From assembly GCA_024169445.1 (NCBI GenBank), contig JALKFA010000001.1, forward strand, positions 2,418,001-2,482,000: 64,000 nt of DNA, read 5' to 3'. The stretch comes from Buttiauxella agrestis ATCC 33320 (lineage in GTDB: Bacteria > Pseudomonadota > Gammaproteobacteria > Enterobacterales > Enterobacteriaceae). Position 1 is the stretch's first letter. Every line of letters begins with the position of its first letter. Shown here piece after piece: positions 1 through 9,910 of the stretch. The translations under genes and the position numbers were made by a program. The notes below the pieces were generated by a model. That model was not told the DNA's origin. It searched no databases and was given only the letters and a program-made list of their open reading frames with translations.

Positions 1-1011
1 CGTGGCGTGGTGGTGGCCGGGCGTTTGAATGCCGATGAAGGCAAACAGGTGGCCTTATGGGCGAAAACATTGGGTTGGCCGCTGATTAGCGATGTTTTAT
101 CGCAAACCGGGCAGCCGCTGCCTTGTGCGGATTTATGGCTGAGCAACAGCCAGGCCGTCACCGAGCTTGCCGAAGCGCAGATTATTATCCAGTTTGGCAG
201 CAGCTTGACCGGTAAACGTGTCCTGCAATGGCAGGCTACCTGCGAGCCGGAAGAGTATTGGCTGGTAGATAACTTACCCAACCGGCTTGATCCGGCGAAT
301 CATCGCGGCCGCCGAATATCTTGCGATATCGCGCAATGGCTGGAGCTTCATCCGGCTGAAAAACGCCTCGCATGGGACGAGAAATTAACCACCCTGGCAA
401 AACTCGCGCAGCAGACGGTGAAAAAGGGCACAGCTGAATTTGGCGAGGCGCAAATCGCCGCGCGTTTGCCTGAACTATTGCCGGAAGCCGGGCAGCTATT
501 TGTTGGCAACAGCCTGGTGGTGCGGCTGGTGGACGCCTTTGCCCAACTTCCTGCCGGTTATCCGGTCTACAGCAACCGTGGCGCAAGTGGTATCGATGGC
601 CTGCTCTCGACTGCCGCCGGTGTGCAACGTGCCACAGCCCGCTCAACGCTGGCGATCGTCGGCGATCTCTCTGCGCTCTATGATCTCAATTCGCTGGCGC
701 TACTACGCCAGGTTTCTGCGCCGTTTGTTTTGCTGATCGTGAATAATAATGGCGGGCAAATATTCTCGTTATTGCCAACGCCTGCGGCCGAACGTGAGCG
801 CTTCTACTGCATGCCGCAGAACGTTAATTTTGCCCACGCGGCGGCGATGTTTAACCTTAGCTATCACAACCCGACAAGCTGGGACGAATTGCAGGATGCG
901 GTTAACCGCGCCTGGCACAGCCCGCAAACTACCATCATTGAAGCGACCGTGCCCGAAACGGATGGCGCGCAAACCTTGCAGAATCTACTGGCGCAGGTTA
1001 GCCAGGCATGA
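1..1011 (+). CDS. menD: MenD, SEPHCHC synthase (3' part, cut by window start)
   Basis: This is the C-terminal 336 residues of 2-succinyl-5-enolpyruvyl-6-hydroxy-3-cyclohexene-1-carboxylate synthase, the thiamine-diphosphate enzyme that joins 2-oxoglutarate to isochorismate in menaquinone synthesis. The reading frame is open from base 1, so the true start lies upstream; the first in-window GTG at 7 is internal. The E. coli enzyme is about 556 residues, so roughly 40% is missing. The C-terminal ThDP-binding half is visible: [10 protein letters not shown] followed by the [14 protein letters not shown] stretch and [12 protein letters not shown], typical of MenD cofactor binding. The stop overlaps the menH start by four bases (ATGA), so the two are probably translationally coupled in a men operon. 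Confidence 0.96.
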   Translation, partial: RGVVVAGRLNADEGKQVALWAKTLGWPLISDVLSQTGQPLPCADLWLSNSQAVTELAEAQIIIQFGSSLTGKRVLQWQATCEPEEYWLVDNLPNRLDPANHRGRRISCDIAQWLELHPAEKRLAWDEKLTTLAKLAQQTVKKGTAEFGEAQIAARLPELLPEAGQLFVGNSLVVRLVDAFAQLPAGYPVYSNRGASGIDGLLSTAAGVQRATARSTLAIVGDLSALYDLNSLALLRQVSAPFVLLIVNNNGGQIFSLLPTPAAERERFYCMPQNVNFAHAAAMFNLSYHNPTSWDELQDAVNRAWHSPQTTIIEATVPETDGAQTLQNLLAQVSQA

Positions 1012-1790
1012 CCCTGCATGCGGTTTATCGCGAAGGGCGTGATGCGACCTTGCCGTGTCTTGTCTGGCTGCACGGTTTCTTAGGTTGCCAGCGTGAGTGG
1101 GAAGCGGTGAGCGAGAACTTTATCGACTGGCCGCAACTGCGAATTGATTTGCCCGGTCACGGGAAATCGGCCGATATCACGGTGAACGACTTTCATCAGG
1201 TTGACCAACTGCTGCGAAAAACGCTTCTTAGTTACAACATCCTAAAATACTGGCTTATTGGCTATTCCCTTGGCGGACGTGTGGCGATGGTCCATGCTTG
1301 CCAGGGGGATAATCCCGGCTTATGTGGGCTGGTTGTCGAAGGGGGCCATCCGGGCCTTGAGGATGAAAATGCCCGCCTGGAAAGGCAAACCAACGACCAT
1401 CTTTGGGGGCAACGTTTGTGCAACGAACCGCTCAAAGAGGTACTTAACGACTGGTATCAACAAGCAGTTTTTCAGTCGCTTAACGACCCACAGCGCGCAG
1501 CACTTGTCATGCTGCGTAGCCAGAATAACGGTGCAAGTCTTGCGGCAATGCTTGAGGCAACATCGCTCGGCAAGCAACCCGATTTACGCGCGGCGCTCAA
1601 ACAACTGCCGCAGCCTTTTTACTACCTGTGTGGTGAGCGGGATGAAAAATTCCGCGCCGTGGCAAACAGCTTAGGCCTGGCACCGCATCTTATTACTGCC
1701 GCAGGCCACAACGCGCATCGGGAAAACCCCGCCGCTTTTAGCGCCTGTCTGCTCAACTTATTACGAAAACCTGGCGAGGAAACACCATGA
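1008..1790 (+). CDS. menH: MenH, SHCHC synthase
   Basis: An alpha/beta-hydrolase-fold lyase of 260 residues that removes pyruvate from SEPHCHC to give SHCHC in menaquinone synthesis. The nucleophile elbow GYSLGG places the catalytic serine at residue 87. An oxyanion-type LHGFLG motif lies at residues 21-26 and the C-terminal histidine is in [11 protein letters not shown]. The start ATG overlaps the menD stop (ATGA) and the stop overlaps the menB start in the same way, so it is the second gene of a coupled men operon. Its length is close to that of the E. coli protein (about 252). No missing key residues were seen. Confidence 0.95.
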   Translation: MTLHAVYREGRDATLPCLVWLHGFLGCQREWEAVSENFIDWPQLRIDLPGHGKSADITVNDFHQVDQLLRKTLLSYNILKYWLIGYSLGGRVAMVHACQGDNPGLCGLVVEGGHPGLEDENARLERQTNDHLWGQRLCNEPLKEVLNDWYQQAVFQSLNDPQRAALVMLRSQNNGASLAAMLEATSLGKQPDLRAALKQLPQPFYYLCGERDEKFRAVANSLGLAPHLITAAGHNAHRENPAAFSACLLNLLRKPGEETP

Positions 1791-2644
1791 TTTATCCAGA
1801 TGAACAAATGCTCTATGCCCCGATTGAATGGCAGGATTGCTCGGAAGGTTACAGCGATATTCGTTACCACAAATCGGCTGACGGCATCGCCAAAATCACC
1901 ATCAACCGCCCTGAAGTGCGCAACGCATTCCGCCCGTTGACCGTCAAAGAGATGATTAATGCGCTGGCCGATGCACGTTATGACGACAACATCGGTACCA
2001 TCATCCTGACTGGCGAAGGTGAAAAAGCCTTCTGCGCAGGCGGCGACCAAAAAGTCCGTGGTGATTACGGCGGCTATCAGGATGCCAGTGGTACTCATCA
2101 TCTGAACGTGCTGGATTTCCAGCGCCAGATCCGTACTTGTCCAAAACCAGTTGTCGCGATGGTCGCGGGTTATTCCATCGGTGGCGGCCACGTGCTGCAC
2201 ATGATGTGTGACCTGACTATTGCCGCTGAAAACGCGGTATTCGGCCAGACAGGCCCGAAAGTTGGCTCGTTCGACGGCGGTTGGGGGGCTTCTTATATGG
2301 CGCGTATCGTCGGTCAGAAAAAAGCCCGTGAAATCTGGTTCCTGTGCCGCCAGTACGATGCCAAAGAAGCACTGGATATGGGGCTGGTGAACACCGTGGT
2401 ACCGAATGCCGAACTGGAAAAAGAGACCGTGCGCTGGTGCCGTGAAATGCTGCAAAACAGCCCAATGGCGCTGCGTTGTCTGAAAGCCGCGCTGAACGCT
2501 GACTGCGATGGTCAGGCAGGTCTGCAAGAACTGGCGGGTAACGCCACCATGCTGTTCTACATGACTGAAGAAGGTCAGGAAGGCCGCAACGCGTTTAACC
2601 AAAAACGCCAGCCGGACTTCAGCAAATTTAAACGGAACCCGTAA
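1787..2644 (+). CDS. menB: MenB, DHNA-CoA synthase
   Basis: 1,4-dihydroxy-2-naphthoyl-CoA synthase, 285 residues, a crotonase-family enzyme that closes the second ring of the naphthoquinone from o-succinylbenzoyl-CoA. The crotonase signature is present around [17 protein letters not shown], followed by [16 protein letters not shown], which is characteristic of MenB. The C-terminus [11 protein letters not shown] also matches the family. It starts at an ATG overlapping the menH stop and its stop shares one base with the menC start (TAATG). Length equals the E. coli enzyme as I recall it. Confidence 0.97.
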   Translation: MIYPDEQMLYAPIEWQDCSEGYSDIRYHKSADGIAKITINRPEVRNAFRPLTVKEMINALADARYDDNIGTIILTGEGEKAFCAGGDQKVRGDYGGYQDASGTHHLNVLDFQRQIRTCPKPVVAMVAGYSIGGGHVLHMMCDLTIAAENAVFGQTGPKVGSFDGGWGASYMARIVGQKKAREIWFLCRQYDAKEALDMGLVNTVVPNAELEKETVRWCREMLQNSPMALRCLKAALNADCDGQAGLQELAGNATMLFYMTEEGQEGRNAFNQKRQPDFSKFKRNP

Positions 2645-3609
2645 TGCGTCGCGTCGAACTGTGGCGCTTTCAGGTGCCGATGGATGCGGGAGTGGTGCTG
2701 CGCGAGCGGCGCCTGAAAACACGCGACGGGCTGCTGGTGCGCCTGACGGAAGGCGACAAACAAGGCTTTGGCGAAATTTCGCCATTGCCGGGTTTTAGCG
2801 CTGAAACCGTCGACGAAGCGCAAAGCGTGGCGCTGGCCTGGCTGCAAGCGTGGCCAGCGGGCGGTGAGACTGAATTGCCCGAAATGCCCTCTGTGGCCTT
2901 TGGCCTGAGCTGCGCGCTGGCAGAAATCAGTGGTGAATTGCCACAAGCGGCAGATTACCGCGCAGCACCGCTGTGTACCGGCGACCCGGATGAACTGTTT
3001 GAGATGTTAGCCGCCATCCCTGGCGAAAAAATCGCCAAGGTGAAAGTGGGCTTGTACGAAGCCGTGCGCGACGGCATGGTGGTTAATCTGCTACTGGAAG
3101 CGATGCCTGACTTGCGTCTGCGCCTTGATGCCAACCGTGGATGGACGCCGCTTAAAGCGCAGCAGTTCGCCAAATACGTCAACCCGGACTTCCGCCCGCG
3201 TATTGCGTTTATTGAAGAACCGTGCAAAACCCGCGAGCAATCCCGTGAGTTTGCCCGTGAAACGGGGATCGCCATCGCGTGGGATGAAAGTCTGCGCGAG
3301 CCTGACTTTGCGTTTGCCGCCGAACCTGGCTTAACGGCGCTGGTTATCAAGCCGACGCTCACCGGCAGCCTGGCAAAAGTTCGCCAGCAGGTCGAACAGG
3401 CTCATGCCCTGGGATTGACTGCGGTGATCAGTTCGTCGATTGAATCAAGCCTCGGGCTGACTCAACTGGCGCGCATTGCCGCGTGGTTAACACCACAAAC
3501 GCTACCGGGTTTAGATACCTTGTCATTAATGCAGGCACAATTGGTGCGTGAATGGCCAAACAGCCCGTTACCGTGCTGGTCTCTGGAATCTCTTGAGCGA
3601 GTGCTATGA
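2644..3609 (+). CDS. menC: MenC, o-succinylbenzoate synthase
   Basis: An enolase-superfamily dehydratase of 321 residues that converts SHCHC to o-succinylbenzoate. The superfamily's catalytic features can be read in order: the KVKVG motif with the general acid/base lysine, RLDANRGW (first metal Asp), FIEEPC (metal Glu), AWDESLRE (metal Asp) and VIKPTL (second catalytic Lys). It begins on the last base of the menB stop codon, which suggests translational coupling, and ends ten bases before menE. Nothing is truncated. Confidence 0.96.
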   Translation: MRRVELWRFQVPMDAGVVLRERRLKTRDGLLVRLTEGDKQGFGEISPLPGFSAETVDEAQSVALAWLQAWPAGGETELPEMPSVAFGLSCALAEISGELPQAADYRAAPLCTGDPDELFEMLAAIPGEKIAKVKVGLYEAVRDGMVVNLLLEAMPDLRLRLDANRGWTPLKAQQFAKYVNPDFRPRIAFIEEPCKTREQSREFARETGIAIAWDESLREPDFAFAAEPGLTALVIKPTLTGSLAKVRQQVEQAHALGLTAVISSSIESSLGLTQLARIAAWLTPQTLPGLDTLSLMQAQLVREWPNSPLPCWSLESLERVL

Positions 3610-3619
3610 GTTTTAAAGA

Positions 3620-4984
3620 ATGATTTTCGAAGATTTTCCCTGGCAACATTGGGCACAAAAACGCGGCAGCGAAGCCGCGTTAACTCTGGGCAATGAAACT
3701 CTCAACTGGTGCGAGCTAGGCCAGCGTGTTGATGCGCTGGCTGGCGGCTTTCATCAGCAAGGTGTGCAAGAGGGACAGGGCGTTGCATTGCGTTCCAAAA
3801 ACAGCCCGGAAATGCTGTTAGCGTTTCTGGCGTTACTGCAATGTGGCGCGCGCGTTCTGCCGCTCAATCCGCAGTTGCCCAACGCATTGCTCGAACAGTT
3901 ACTGCCTGACCTGACGATCAGCCATGCGGTGAGTTTTGACGCTGCGCAATTCGTGGTCGACATAAACCCGTTAACGATGAACGAAGGCGAATGCTACCAG
4001 GCTGACTGGCAGCCGTCGCGCTTCGCATCGATGACGCTGACCTCGGGTTCAACCGGTTTGCCCAAAGCCGCCGTTCATACCGCAGACGCGCATCTTGCCA
4101 GTGCTGCCGGTGTGCTGGCGGTGATGGACTATACAGCGCGGGATAGCTGGTTGCTGTCGCTACCGTTGTTCCATGTTTCAGGGCAGGGGATTTTCTGGCG
4201 CTGGTTACTGGCCGGTGGCTGCCTGGTAGTGCGTGACTTACATCCGTTGAACGAGGCATTGCAGGGTTGTACTCATGCCTCGCTAGTGCCAACACAACTC
4301 TGGCGTTTGCTGGAACAATCGCCACCGCAGGCGCTGCGTGAGGTGTTGCTGGGTGGTGCCGCCATTCCCGTGGAACTGACGCAAGCTGCTTTAGCCAAAG
4401 GTATCAACTGCTGGTGTGGTTATGGTTTGACGGAGCTGGCCTCGACGGTATGTGCGAAACGCGCTGACGGGTTGCCCGACGTGGGCGAAACGCTACCTGG
4501 GCGCGAAGTGAAAATAGTCGATGAAGAAGTGTGGATCCGCGCCAACAGCCTGGCTTCAGGTTACTGGAAAGCGGGCGCAGTGCTGCCGCTGGTGAATGCC
4601 GATGGCTGGTTTGCTACTCGCGATCGCGGCAGGTTAAATGAGCATCGCCTGACTCTTATTGGCCGCCTCGACAATCTGTTTTTCAGCGGTGGGGAAGGGA
4701 TACAGCCGGAAGAAGTGGAAAGCATTATTGCGCAGCACCCGGCGGTGAAGCAGGCATTTGTAGTGCCTATTGATGACGTGGAATTTGGTCAGCGCCCGGT
4801 TGCCGTGGTGGACGCCGCAGACGATTTTGATTTGTCGCTGCTGACGGAATGGTTACAGGGAAAAGTGGCGCGTTTTCAGCAGCCAGTGCGTTGGTTGCGT
4901 TTGCCTGATGAACTTAAGCAGGGCGGGATTAAGATTTCGCGGGTGCAATTAAAATTATGGGTGAAGCGAGTGGCTAAAATTTAA
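3620..4984 (+). CDS. menE: MenE, o-succinylbenzoate-CoA ligase
   Basis: An adenylate-forming (ANL) ligase of 454 residues that activates o-succinylbenzoate with ATP and CoA, feeding MenB. The P-loop-like motif MTLTSGSTGLPKAAVHT, the aromatic YGLTELAST motif (A5) and the DRGRL/GRLDNLFFSGGE hinge region (A7/A8) are visible, and the C-terminal catalytic lysine region KQGGIKISR is present. The ATG at 3620 follows the menC stop by ten bases; the upstream sequence is only a weak ribosome binding site, so it may depend on readthrough from menC. It is the last gene of the men operon here; the next gene converges on it. Confidence 0.95.
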   Translation: MIFEDFPWQHWAQKRGSEAALTLGNETLNWCELGQRVDALAGGFHQQGVQEGQGVALRSKNSPEMLLAFLALLQCGARVLPLNPQLPNALLEQLLPDLTISHAVSFDAAQFVVDINPLTMNEGECYQADWQPSRFASMTLTSGSTGLPKAAVHTADAHLASAAGVLAVMDYTARDSWLLSLPLFHVSGQGIFWRWLLAGGCLVVRDLHPLNEALQGCTHASLVPTQLWRLLEQSPPQALREVLLGGAAIPVELTQAALAKGINCWCGYGLTELASTVCAKRADGLPDVGETLPGREVKIVDEEVWIRANSLASGYWKAGAVLPLVNADGWFATRDRGRLNEHRLTLIGRLDNLFFSGGEGIQPEEVESIIAQHPAVKQAFVVPIDDVEFGQRPVAVVDAADDFDLSLLTEWLQGKVARFQQPVRWLRLPDELKQGGIKISRVQLKLWVKRVAKI

Positions 4985-5002
4985 TTTCAGCCACTCGCTT
5001 TC

Positions 5003-5034
5003 ATGTCGGGGGCGCTACGCTTGCCCGACCTACG
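5003..5034. repeat. REP-like palindrome between menE and katA
   Basis: A short imperfect palindrome with arms GTCGGG (5005-5010) and CCCGAC (5024-5029) around GGCGCTACGCTTG. It sits between the convergent 3' ends of menE and katA, a usual place for enterobacterial REP elements, and may protect or terminate both transcripts. Confidence 0.6.
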
Positions 5035-5056
5035 AACTCGGTTTCCTATTACAACG

Positions 5057-6496
5057 CTATTTCAAAGCTTTCAACGCGGCGGCAATGCCCGCGCCATATT
5101 CCGGATGCACCTCGCTAAACAGGGCAATCTGGCGCTCCTGAATAAACTCGGGAACATCTTTCATATCACCGGCGATACGTTTAAACATGCGCTGATGTTC
5201 TTCTGCGCTCAGCAGGTTATACAAGGCGCGTGGCTGGCTGAAATAGTCGTTATCTTCGCGATGATTCCAGTGGTCTGCTGCCCCTTCAATACTTAACGGT
5301 GGTTCGCTGAAATCAGGCTGCTCCTGGAACACATTGAAGCTATTTGGCTCATAAGTTGCGCCATTGCTGCTGTTGCCATCAATACGCATCGCGCCATCGC
5401 GATGATAATTGTGGAACGGACATTTCGGTGCGTTAACCGGGATTTGGTGATGGTTAACTCCTAAACGGTAGCGGTGGGCATCGCCGTAAGAGAACAGGCG
5501 GCCTTGCAGCATGCGGTCTGGAGAGAAACCAATGCCAGGCACCACGTTTGCCGGAGACATTGCCACTTGCTCGACATCAGCAAAGTAGTTATCCGGGTTA
5601 CGGTTCAATTCCAGCTCACCCACTTCCATCAGCGGATAATCGCCGTGCGGCCAGATTTTGGTCAGATCAAACGGGTTATATGGCGTTTGTGACGCGTCTG
5701 CTTCCGGCATAATTTGCACATAGAATTTCCAGCGTGGGAAATCACCGCCTTCAATCGCCTCAAATAAATCACGCTGTGCGCTTTCGCGGTCATTAGCAAT
5801 GATGGCTGCGGCTTCATCGTCCATCAGATTGGCAATTTGTTGCTGGGTTTTCAGGTGGAATTTCACCCAGAAACGCTGATTGTCGCTGTTGATGAAACTG
5901 AACGCATGGCTACCAAATCCGTGAATATGACGATAAGAACGTGGCAGGCCGCGATCGCTAAAATCGATGGTTAACTGGTGCAGCGTTTCAGGCATTTGCG
6001 AGAAAAAATCCCACTTATAAGTGGGGTTGCGCAGGTTAGTACGCGGGTCGCGTTTCACTACGTGGTTTAAATCAGGGAATTTCAGCGGGTCGCGTAAATA
6101 GAAGATTGGGGTGTTATTACCGACTAAATCCCAGTTACCTTCTTCGGTGTAAAACTTGATTGAGAAGCCGCGAATATCACGCTCGGCATCAGCGGCGCCG
6201 CGCTCGCCTGCTACAGTCGAGAAACGCAGGAACAGATCGGTTTTTTTGCCAATGTCTGAGAAAATTTTCGCGCGGGTGAACTGCGTAATATCGTGGGTTA
6301 CGGTAAAGGTACCAAATGCGCCAGACCCTTTGGCGTGCATGCGACGCTCGGGGATAACTTCGCGATCGAAATGGGCTAGTTTCTCCAGAAACCAAACATC
6401 CTGTAAAAGCATTGGGCCACGGGGGCCAGCGGTTGCAACGTTGTTATTGTGGGCTACGGGAGCCCCGGATGCAGTCGTTAATCCTTTTTTGCTCAT
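5057..6496 (-). CDS. katA: KatA-type monofunctional haem catalase
   Basis: A small-subunit catalase of 479 residues that splits hydrogen peroxide to water and oxygen. The active-site histidine is His54 in [12 protein letters not shown], the distal asparagine lies in [13 protein letters not shown] (127-128), and the proximal haem ligand is Tyr337 in [10 protein letters not shown]. These positions match the Proteus mirabilis KatA type. An upstream in-frame ATG at 6508 exists, but the ATG at 6496 has GGAG eight bases before it and gives the family's MSKK start, so I prefer it. It is not an orthologue of the E. coli catalases KatE or KatG. It occupies the interval between menE and yfaZ where E. 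coli carries arn genes and pmrD. I did not find a convincing OxyR site upstream. Confidence 0.96.
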   Translation of the reverse strand: MSKKGLTTASGAPVAHNNNVATAGPRGPMLLQDVWFLEKLAHFDREVIPERRMHAKGSGAFGTFTVTHDITQFTRAKIFSDIGKKTDLFLRFSTVAGERGAADAERDIRGFSIKFYTEEGNWDLVGNNTPIFYLRDPLKFPDLNHVVKRDPRTNLRNPTYKWDFFSQMPETLHQLTIDFSDRGLPRSYRHIHGFGSHAFSFINSDNQRFWVKFHLKTQQQIANLMDDEAAAIIANDRESAQRDLFEAIEGGDFPRWKFYVQIMPEADASQTPYNPFDLTKIWPHGDYPLMEVGELELNRNPDNYFADVEQVAMSPANVVPGIGFSPDRMLQGRLFSYGDAHRYRLGVNHHQIPVNAPKCPFHNYHRDGAMRIDGNSSNGATYEPNSFNVFQEQPDFSEPPLSIEGAADHWNHREDNDYFSQPRALYNLLSAEEHQRMFKRIAGDMKDVPEFIQERQIALFSEVHPEYGAGIAAALKALK

Positions 6497-6770
6497 TGTT
6501 GTCTCCATTTATCAATGTAAGGGTGAATCATCATAGTAAGAATAACCCCTATAGTATTATGGGAATTATGCACCGCTGGCAATTTGGCATTTTCTATCGT
6601 TGCTATTCATTAATCCTGTCAGGCAATCCCCGCTGTTTTAATTTCTTACAAACGAATAGCGAAAAGAATTTCTAACACGTTGATTACATCAATCGTGGCT
6701 GTAGAATCGGTTTTTTTTTAAGGACATCCTTTTTCAGGGACCTCCTTTTTTTGTTATTAAGGATCGAAAC

Positions 6771-7313
6771 ATGAACAAATTATTACTGGCTGGCGCTGCC
6801 AGCCTGGCGCTCATTTCTGCATCCGCAAGTGCTATCAGCATCGGCGGTGAAGCAGGCGAAAAATACACTAACGTGGTCGTGGGTTTCGGTACTGATTCCC
6901 CTGGTCTGGCGTTCACCGGTAACTACGCACATAACGATGACGACGGTGATACTGCGGGTCTGGGCTTAGGCCTGAATGTGCCATTAGGCCCATTTATGGG
7001 TACCGTGGGTGGCCGTGCGGTTTACCTCAATCCTAACGATGGTGATGAAGGTTACGCGCTGGCCGTTGGCGGTGGTTTGAGCTGGAAGATTTTCGATAGC
7101 TTCGCGGTATTCGGTGATTACTATTATTCCCCAGACTCCCTTTCCAGCGGTGTTGAAAACTACCAGGAAGCCAGTGCAGGTGCACGTTGGACAATCATGC
7201 GCCCAATTACCATTGAAGCAGGCTATCGCTACATCGGTATGGAAAACAAAAATGGCGAGCGTGATAACTCGATCGCCGATGGGCCATATGTTGGCGTGAG
7301 CGCTGCTTTCTAA
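6771..7313 (+). CDS. yfaZ: YfaZ family outer-membrane protein
   Basis: A 180-residue protein with a clear signal peptide (MNKLLLAGAASLALISASASA) followed by alternating, glycine- and aromatic-rich beta strands such as GLGLGLNVPLGPFMGTVGG and YYYSPDSLSSG, and it ends in AAF. It matches the YfaZ family of predicted small outer-membrane beta barrels; no function is established that I know of. The ATG follows AAGGAT with normal spacing. It is followed by a pair of REP elements and then yfaY on the same strand. Confidence 0.9.
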   Translation: MNKLLLAGAASLALISASASAISIGGEAGEKYTNVVVGFGTDSPGLAFTGNYAHNDDDGDTAGLGLGLNVPLGPFMGTVGGRAVYLNPNDGDEGYALAVGGGLSWKIFDSFAVFGDYYYSPDSLSSGVENYQEASAGARWTIMRPITIEAGYRYIGMENKNGERDNSIADGPYVGVSAAF

Positions 7314-7339
7314 AATCCCTGTCATTTTGTAGATCGGAT

Positions 7340-7425
7340 TAAATGGTGGATGACGCTTGCGCTTATCCACCCTACAACTGCTTTTGCTTTCGTAGGTCGG
7401 ATTAGCGCAGCGACATCCGACATTC
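7340..7425. repeat. REP doublet between yfaZ and yfaY
   Basis: Two different palindromes in a fixed order. The first has arms GGTGGAT/ATCCACC (7345-7371). The second has arms GTCGGAT/ATCCGAC (7396-7421). The same pair in the same order recurs after yfaL and after rcsC. This is a REP/BIME-type extragenic element. Confidence 0.8.
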
Positions 7426-7511
7426 ATTTGACCTGCCTGTTTTATTTCTGCCAATTAATTTTCTGTCTGCTTGAGTTATAGTGAATCGTTTTTTTCCCGC
7501 GGAGCACAACA

Positions 7512-8708
7512 ATGATAAAAGTGGAAATGCTGTCTACCGGCGACGAAGTGCTGCATGGTCAAATTATTGATACCAACGCAGCCTGGCTTGCCGATTATCT
7601 TTTTAACCAGGGTTTGCCAATGTCGCGCCGCAATACGGTGGGCGACAGTCTTGACGATTTGATTGCGGTGCTCAAAGAGCGCAGCGAACAGGCTGATGTG
7701 TTGATCGTCAATGGTGGGCTTGGGCCAACCAGCGACGATCTGAGTGCGCTGGCCGCCGCCACCGCCGCAGGCGTGGAACTGGTTATGCACCAGCCATGGC
7801 TCGAACAAATGGAGCGTTTCTTTGCTGAGCGCGGGCGCGAAATGGCTCCCAGCAATCGCAAGCAAGCTTTAATCCCCGCCACCAGTGAAATGGTCGATAA
7901 CCCCGTAGGTACCGCTTGTGGATTTGCCCTAAAGCTTAACCGCTGCCTGATGTTTTTCACCCCTGGCGTCCCTTCTGAATTTAAAGTGATGGTTGCTGAG
8001 CAAATCCTGCCGCGCTTGCGCGCACGCTTTGAGTTGCCGGAACCGCCAGTTTGCCTGCGCCTTACCACCTTTGGGCGCTCTGAAAGCGAATTAGCCCAAA
8101 GCCTTGAACCGATTCCCCTGCCGGAAGGCGCGGTAATGGGCTATCGCTCATCCATGCCGATTATTGAGCTGAAATTGACCGGCCCTGCCAGCCTGCGCCC
8201 GGAGATGGAAGCCGTCTGGCCGCAAGTGCAGCATGTTGCCGGTGAAAGCACGATTTTTGAAGGGACAGAAGGGCTGCCTGCGCAACTGGCAAAACGCCTG
8301 CGCGAGCAGTCCCTCAATATTGCGCTGAGCGAACAATTCACCGCGGGTTTGCTGTGTTTGCAACTTTCCAGTGCACAAGCGCCGCTGGGTAACAATGAAG
8401 TCCTTTCATCGCGCCCTGAAACGCTGGTGCAAGTGGCCGAGCGCGCAAAAACATTCGCTCACACCGCCGGAAGTACCGTGGCGCTGGTGGTCGGCAGCCT
8501 TGAAGACGAGCAGCTTAACTTTGCGCTACATACCCCTGGCGGCACCTACGGCTTGCAGGTGAAATTCAGCGTGACTCGCCACGACCTGCGCACCCGCCAG
8601 GAAGTGTGCGCGATGATGGCATTAAACATGCTGCGCCGCTGGCTCAATGGCTGGGATGTCGCAGCGGAGCATGGTTGGGTGAATGTCGTTGATGTCATAG
8701 AGCTTTAA
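7512..8708 (+). CDS. yfaY: YfaY, CinA-like protein
   Basis: A 398-residue CinA-family protein. The N-terminal half is the molybdopterin-binding/MoCF-like domain with STGDEVLHGQIIDTNAAWLAD and NGGLGPTSDD; the C-terminal half is a CinA C-terminal (NMN deamidase-like) domain that looks degenerate, with ALSEQFTAGLL in place of the usual conserved AESCTGG motif. In E. coli the separate short protein PncC carries the deamidase activity and YfaY is reported as lacking it; the change seen here fits that. It follows yfaZ on the same strand after a REP doublet and converges with glpC, whose stop is only a few bases away. Confidence 0.9.
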   Translation: MIKVEMLSTGDEVLHGQIIDTNAAWLADYLFNQGLPMSRRNTVGDSLDDLIAVLKERSEQADVLIVNGGLGPTSDDLSALAAATAAGVELVMHQPWLEQMERFFAERGREMAPSNRKQALIPATSEMVDNPVGTACGFALKLNRCLMFFTPGVPSEFKVMVAEQILPRLRARFELPEPPVCLRLTTFGRSESELAQSLEPIPLPEGAVMGYRSSMPIIELKLTGPASLRPEMEAVWPQVQHVAGESTIFEGTEGLPAQLAKRLREQSLNIALSEQFTAGLLCLQLSSAQAPLGNNEVLSSRPETLVQVAERAKTFAHTAGSTVALVVGSLEDEQLNFALHTPGGTYGLQVKFSVTRHDLRTRQEVCAMMALNMLRRWLNGWDVAAEHGWVNVVDVIEL

Positions 8709-8710
8709 AG

Positions 8711-9910
8711 CTAAGCGAGCGCCTGGGCTAACAGTGTAATCGGGTGCTCGCATTTCTTACTGGTGGACATCTCAATCTGCCATTTGCACGTTTCACAATC
8801 GGTCACCACCAAATCGACGCCACTTTCTTCAATTTGCTGAAATAACGGCGCACCGATACTTTGCGACGTTTGATAGTTTTCCTTTTTAAATCCATAAGTT
8901 CCGGCAATACCACAGCACTGGGATTCGAGCATCACCAGCTCTACGCCAGGCAAACTACGCAGCAAATCGAGGGTGTACAACGACCAGCCCATTTTCTCCA
9001 TATGGCACGGTGTGTGGTAAGCAATGCGTAGCGGTAACGCTTTCAGGTTTAACTCACGTCCTTTTTCCAGTTGTTTCCAGATAAACCTTGTCGCCAGTTC
9101 GATATGGTCACGCATTGGGCGCGTGTCGACATCCAGCACCTGCGGGTATTCGTCACGCAAGGTAAACGTGCAAGTGGAAGAGGTGGCGATAACCGGAAGC
9201 CCTTGTTCAAGCACCGCTTTACTTAAAGACGCGGCGTTAATGGCTGCCTGCTTTTTGGCCTTATCGATAAAACCATTGGCAATTAGTGGCACGCCACAGC
9301 ATTTTTCGCGATCCAGTAATTGCACGCCAAATCCCATCGCGTTCATCACGCGCAGCAGATCTTTTCCAAGCTGGGAGTGGTTGTAATTCACGTAACAACC
9401 ATGGAAAAAAACCACTTGCTCAGCAAAGGCTTTTTGCGCTGCCGCTTGTTTGTGATACCAGCGCCGAAACGTACCGGAAGAATATTTCGGTAATTCGCGA
9501 TGGCCGTCGATGCCCAGCGTTTTATCCAGCAGAGTACGCACCGGCTTGAGTGACGTGGCGGTGTTAACCAGCGGCGCAAAGGGGGTGGACAGCGTGCCCA
9601 GCAAGTCGGTATGGCTGAGAATGGCATCTCGTAAATTGAAGGTGGATTTACCGTAGCGGGCTTTGGCACGCTGAATAATATCGCCAATTTTTACATCAGA
9701 CGGGCAGGCCACTTCGCAGCGTTTGCAGTTGGTACAATATTGCAGTGCGTCATCATAAAGCGCGGCATCTTTGAGGCGCAGGCGTTCGCCATCCGGGCCA
9801 GATTGTTTTGGGCCAGGATAATCAGGATTTACCCGGCTAACCGGACAAACGGTGGTGCAAACGGTGCATTTAATGCAGTTTTCAAAACTGGTTTCATCGA
9901 GCAGGCTCAT
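8711..9910 (-). CDS. glpC: GlpC, anaerobic G3P dehydrogenase iron-sulfur subunit
   Basis: The 399-residue membrane-anchoring electron-transfer subunit of anaerobic glycerol-3-phosphate dehydrogenase. Two ferredoxin-type clusters are visible near the N-terminus: CIKCTVCTTVCP (residues 13-24) and CTNCKRCEVACP. Two cysteine-rich CCG domains follow (CCGVPL, CCGIAGTYGF), as in the heterodisulfide-reductase family. Its start overlaps the glpB stop by four bases (ATGA), so it is the last gene of glpABC, passing electrons from GlpAB to menaquinone. Confidence 0.96.
   Translation of the reverse strand: MSLLDETSFENCIKCTVCTTVCPVSRVNPDYPGPKQSGPDGERLRLKDAALYDDALQYCTNCKRCEVACPSDVKIGDIIQRAKARYGKSTFNLRDAILSHTDLLGTLSTPFAPLVNTATSLKPVRTLLDKTLGIDGHRELPKYSSGTFRRWYHKQAAAQKAFAEQVVFFHGCYVNYNHSQLGKDLLRVMNAMGFGVQLLDREKCCGVPLIANGFIDKAKKQAAINAASLSKAVLEQGLPVIATSSTCTFTLRDEYPQVLDVDTRPMRDHIELATRFIWKQLEKGRELNLKALPLRIAYHTPCHMEKMGWSLYTLDLLRSLPGVELVMLESQCCGIAGTYGFKKENYQTSQSIGAPLFQQIEESGVDLVVTDCETCKWQIEMSTSKKCEHPITLLAQALA

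Noticed and set aside
1622-2785. 387-codon open frame on the minus strand opposite menH/menB/menC
   Set aside because: Lies fully antisense to well-conserved menB; no recognisable domains; a shadow of GC-rich third positions.
5003-5296. 97-codon plus-strand frame over the katA 3' end
   Set aside because: Mostly antisense to katA and begins within a REP-like palindrome.
6509-6770. OxyR site upstream of katA
   Set aside because: ATAG/CTAT fragments are present but not in the ATAG-N7-CTAT spacing expected for OxyR.
7340-7425. Regular palindromes considered as a CRISPR array
   Set aside because: Only two units with differing sequences and no spacers or cas genes; they are REP elements.
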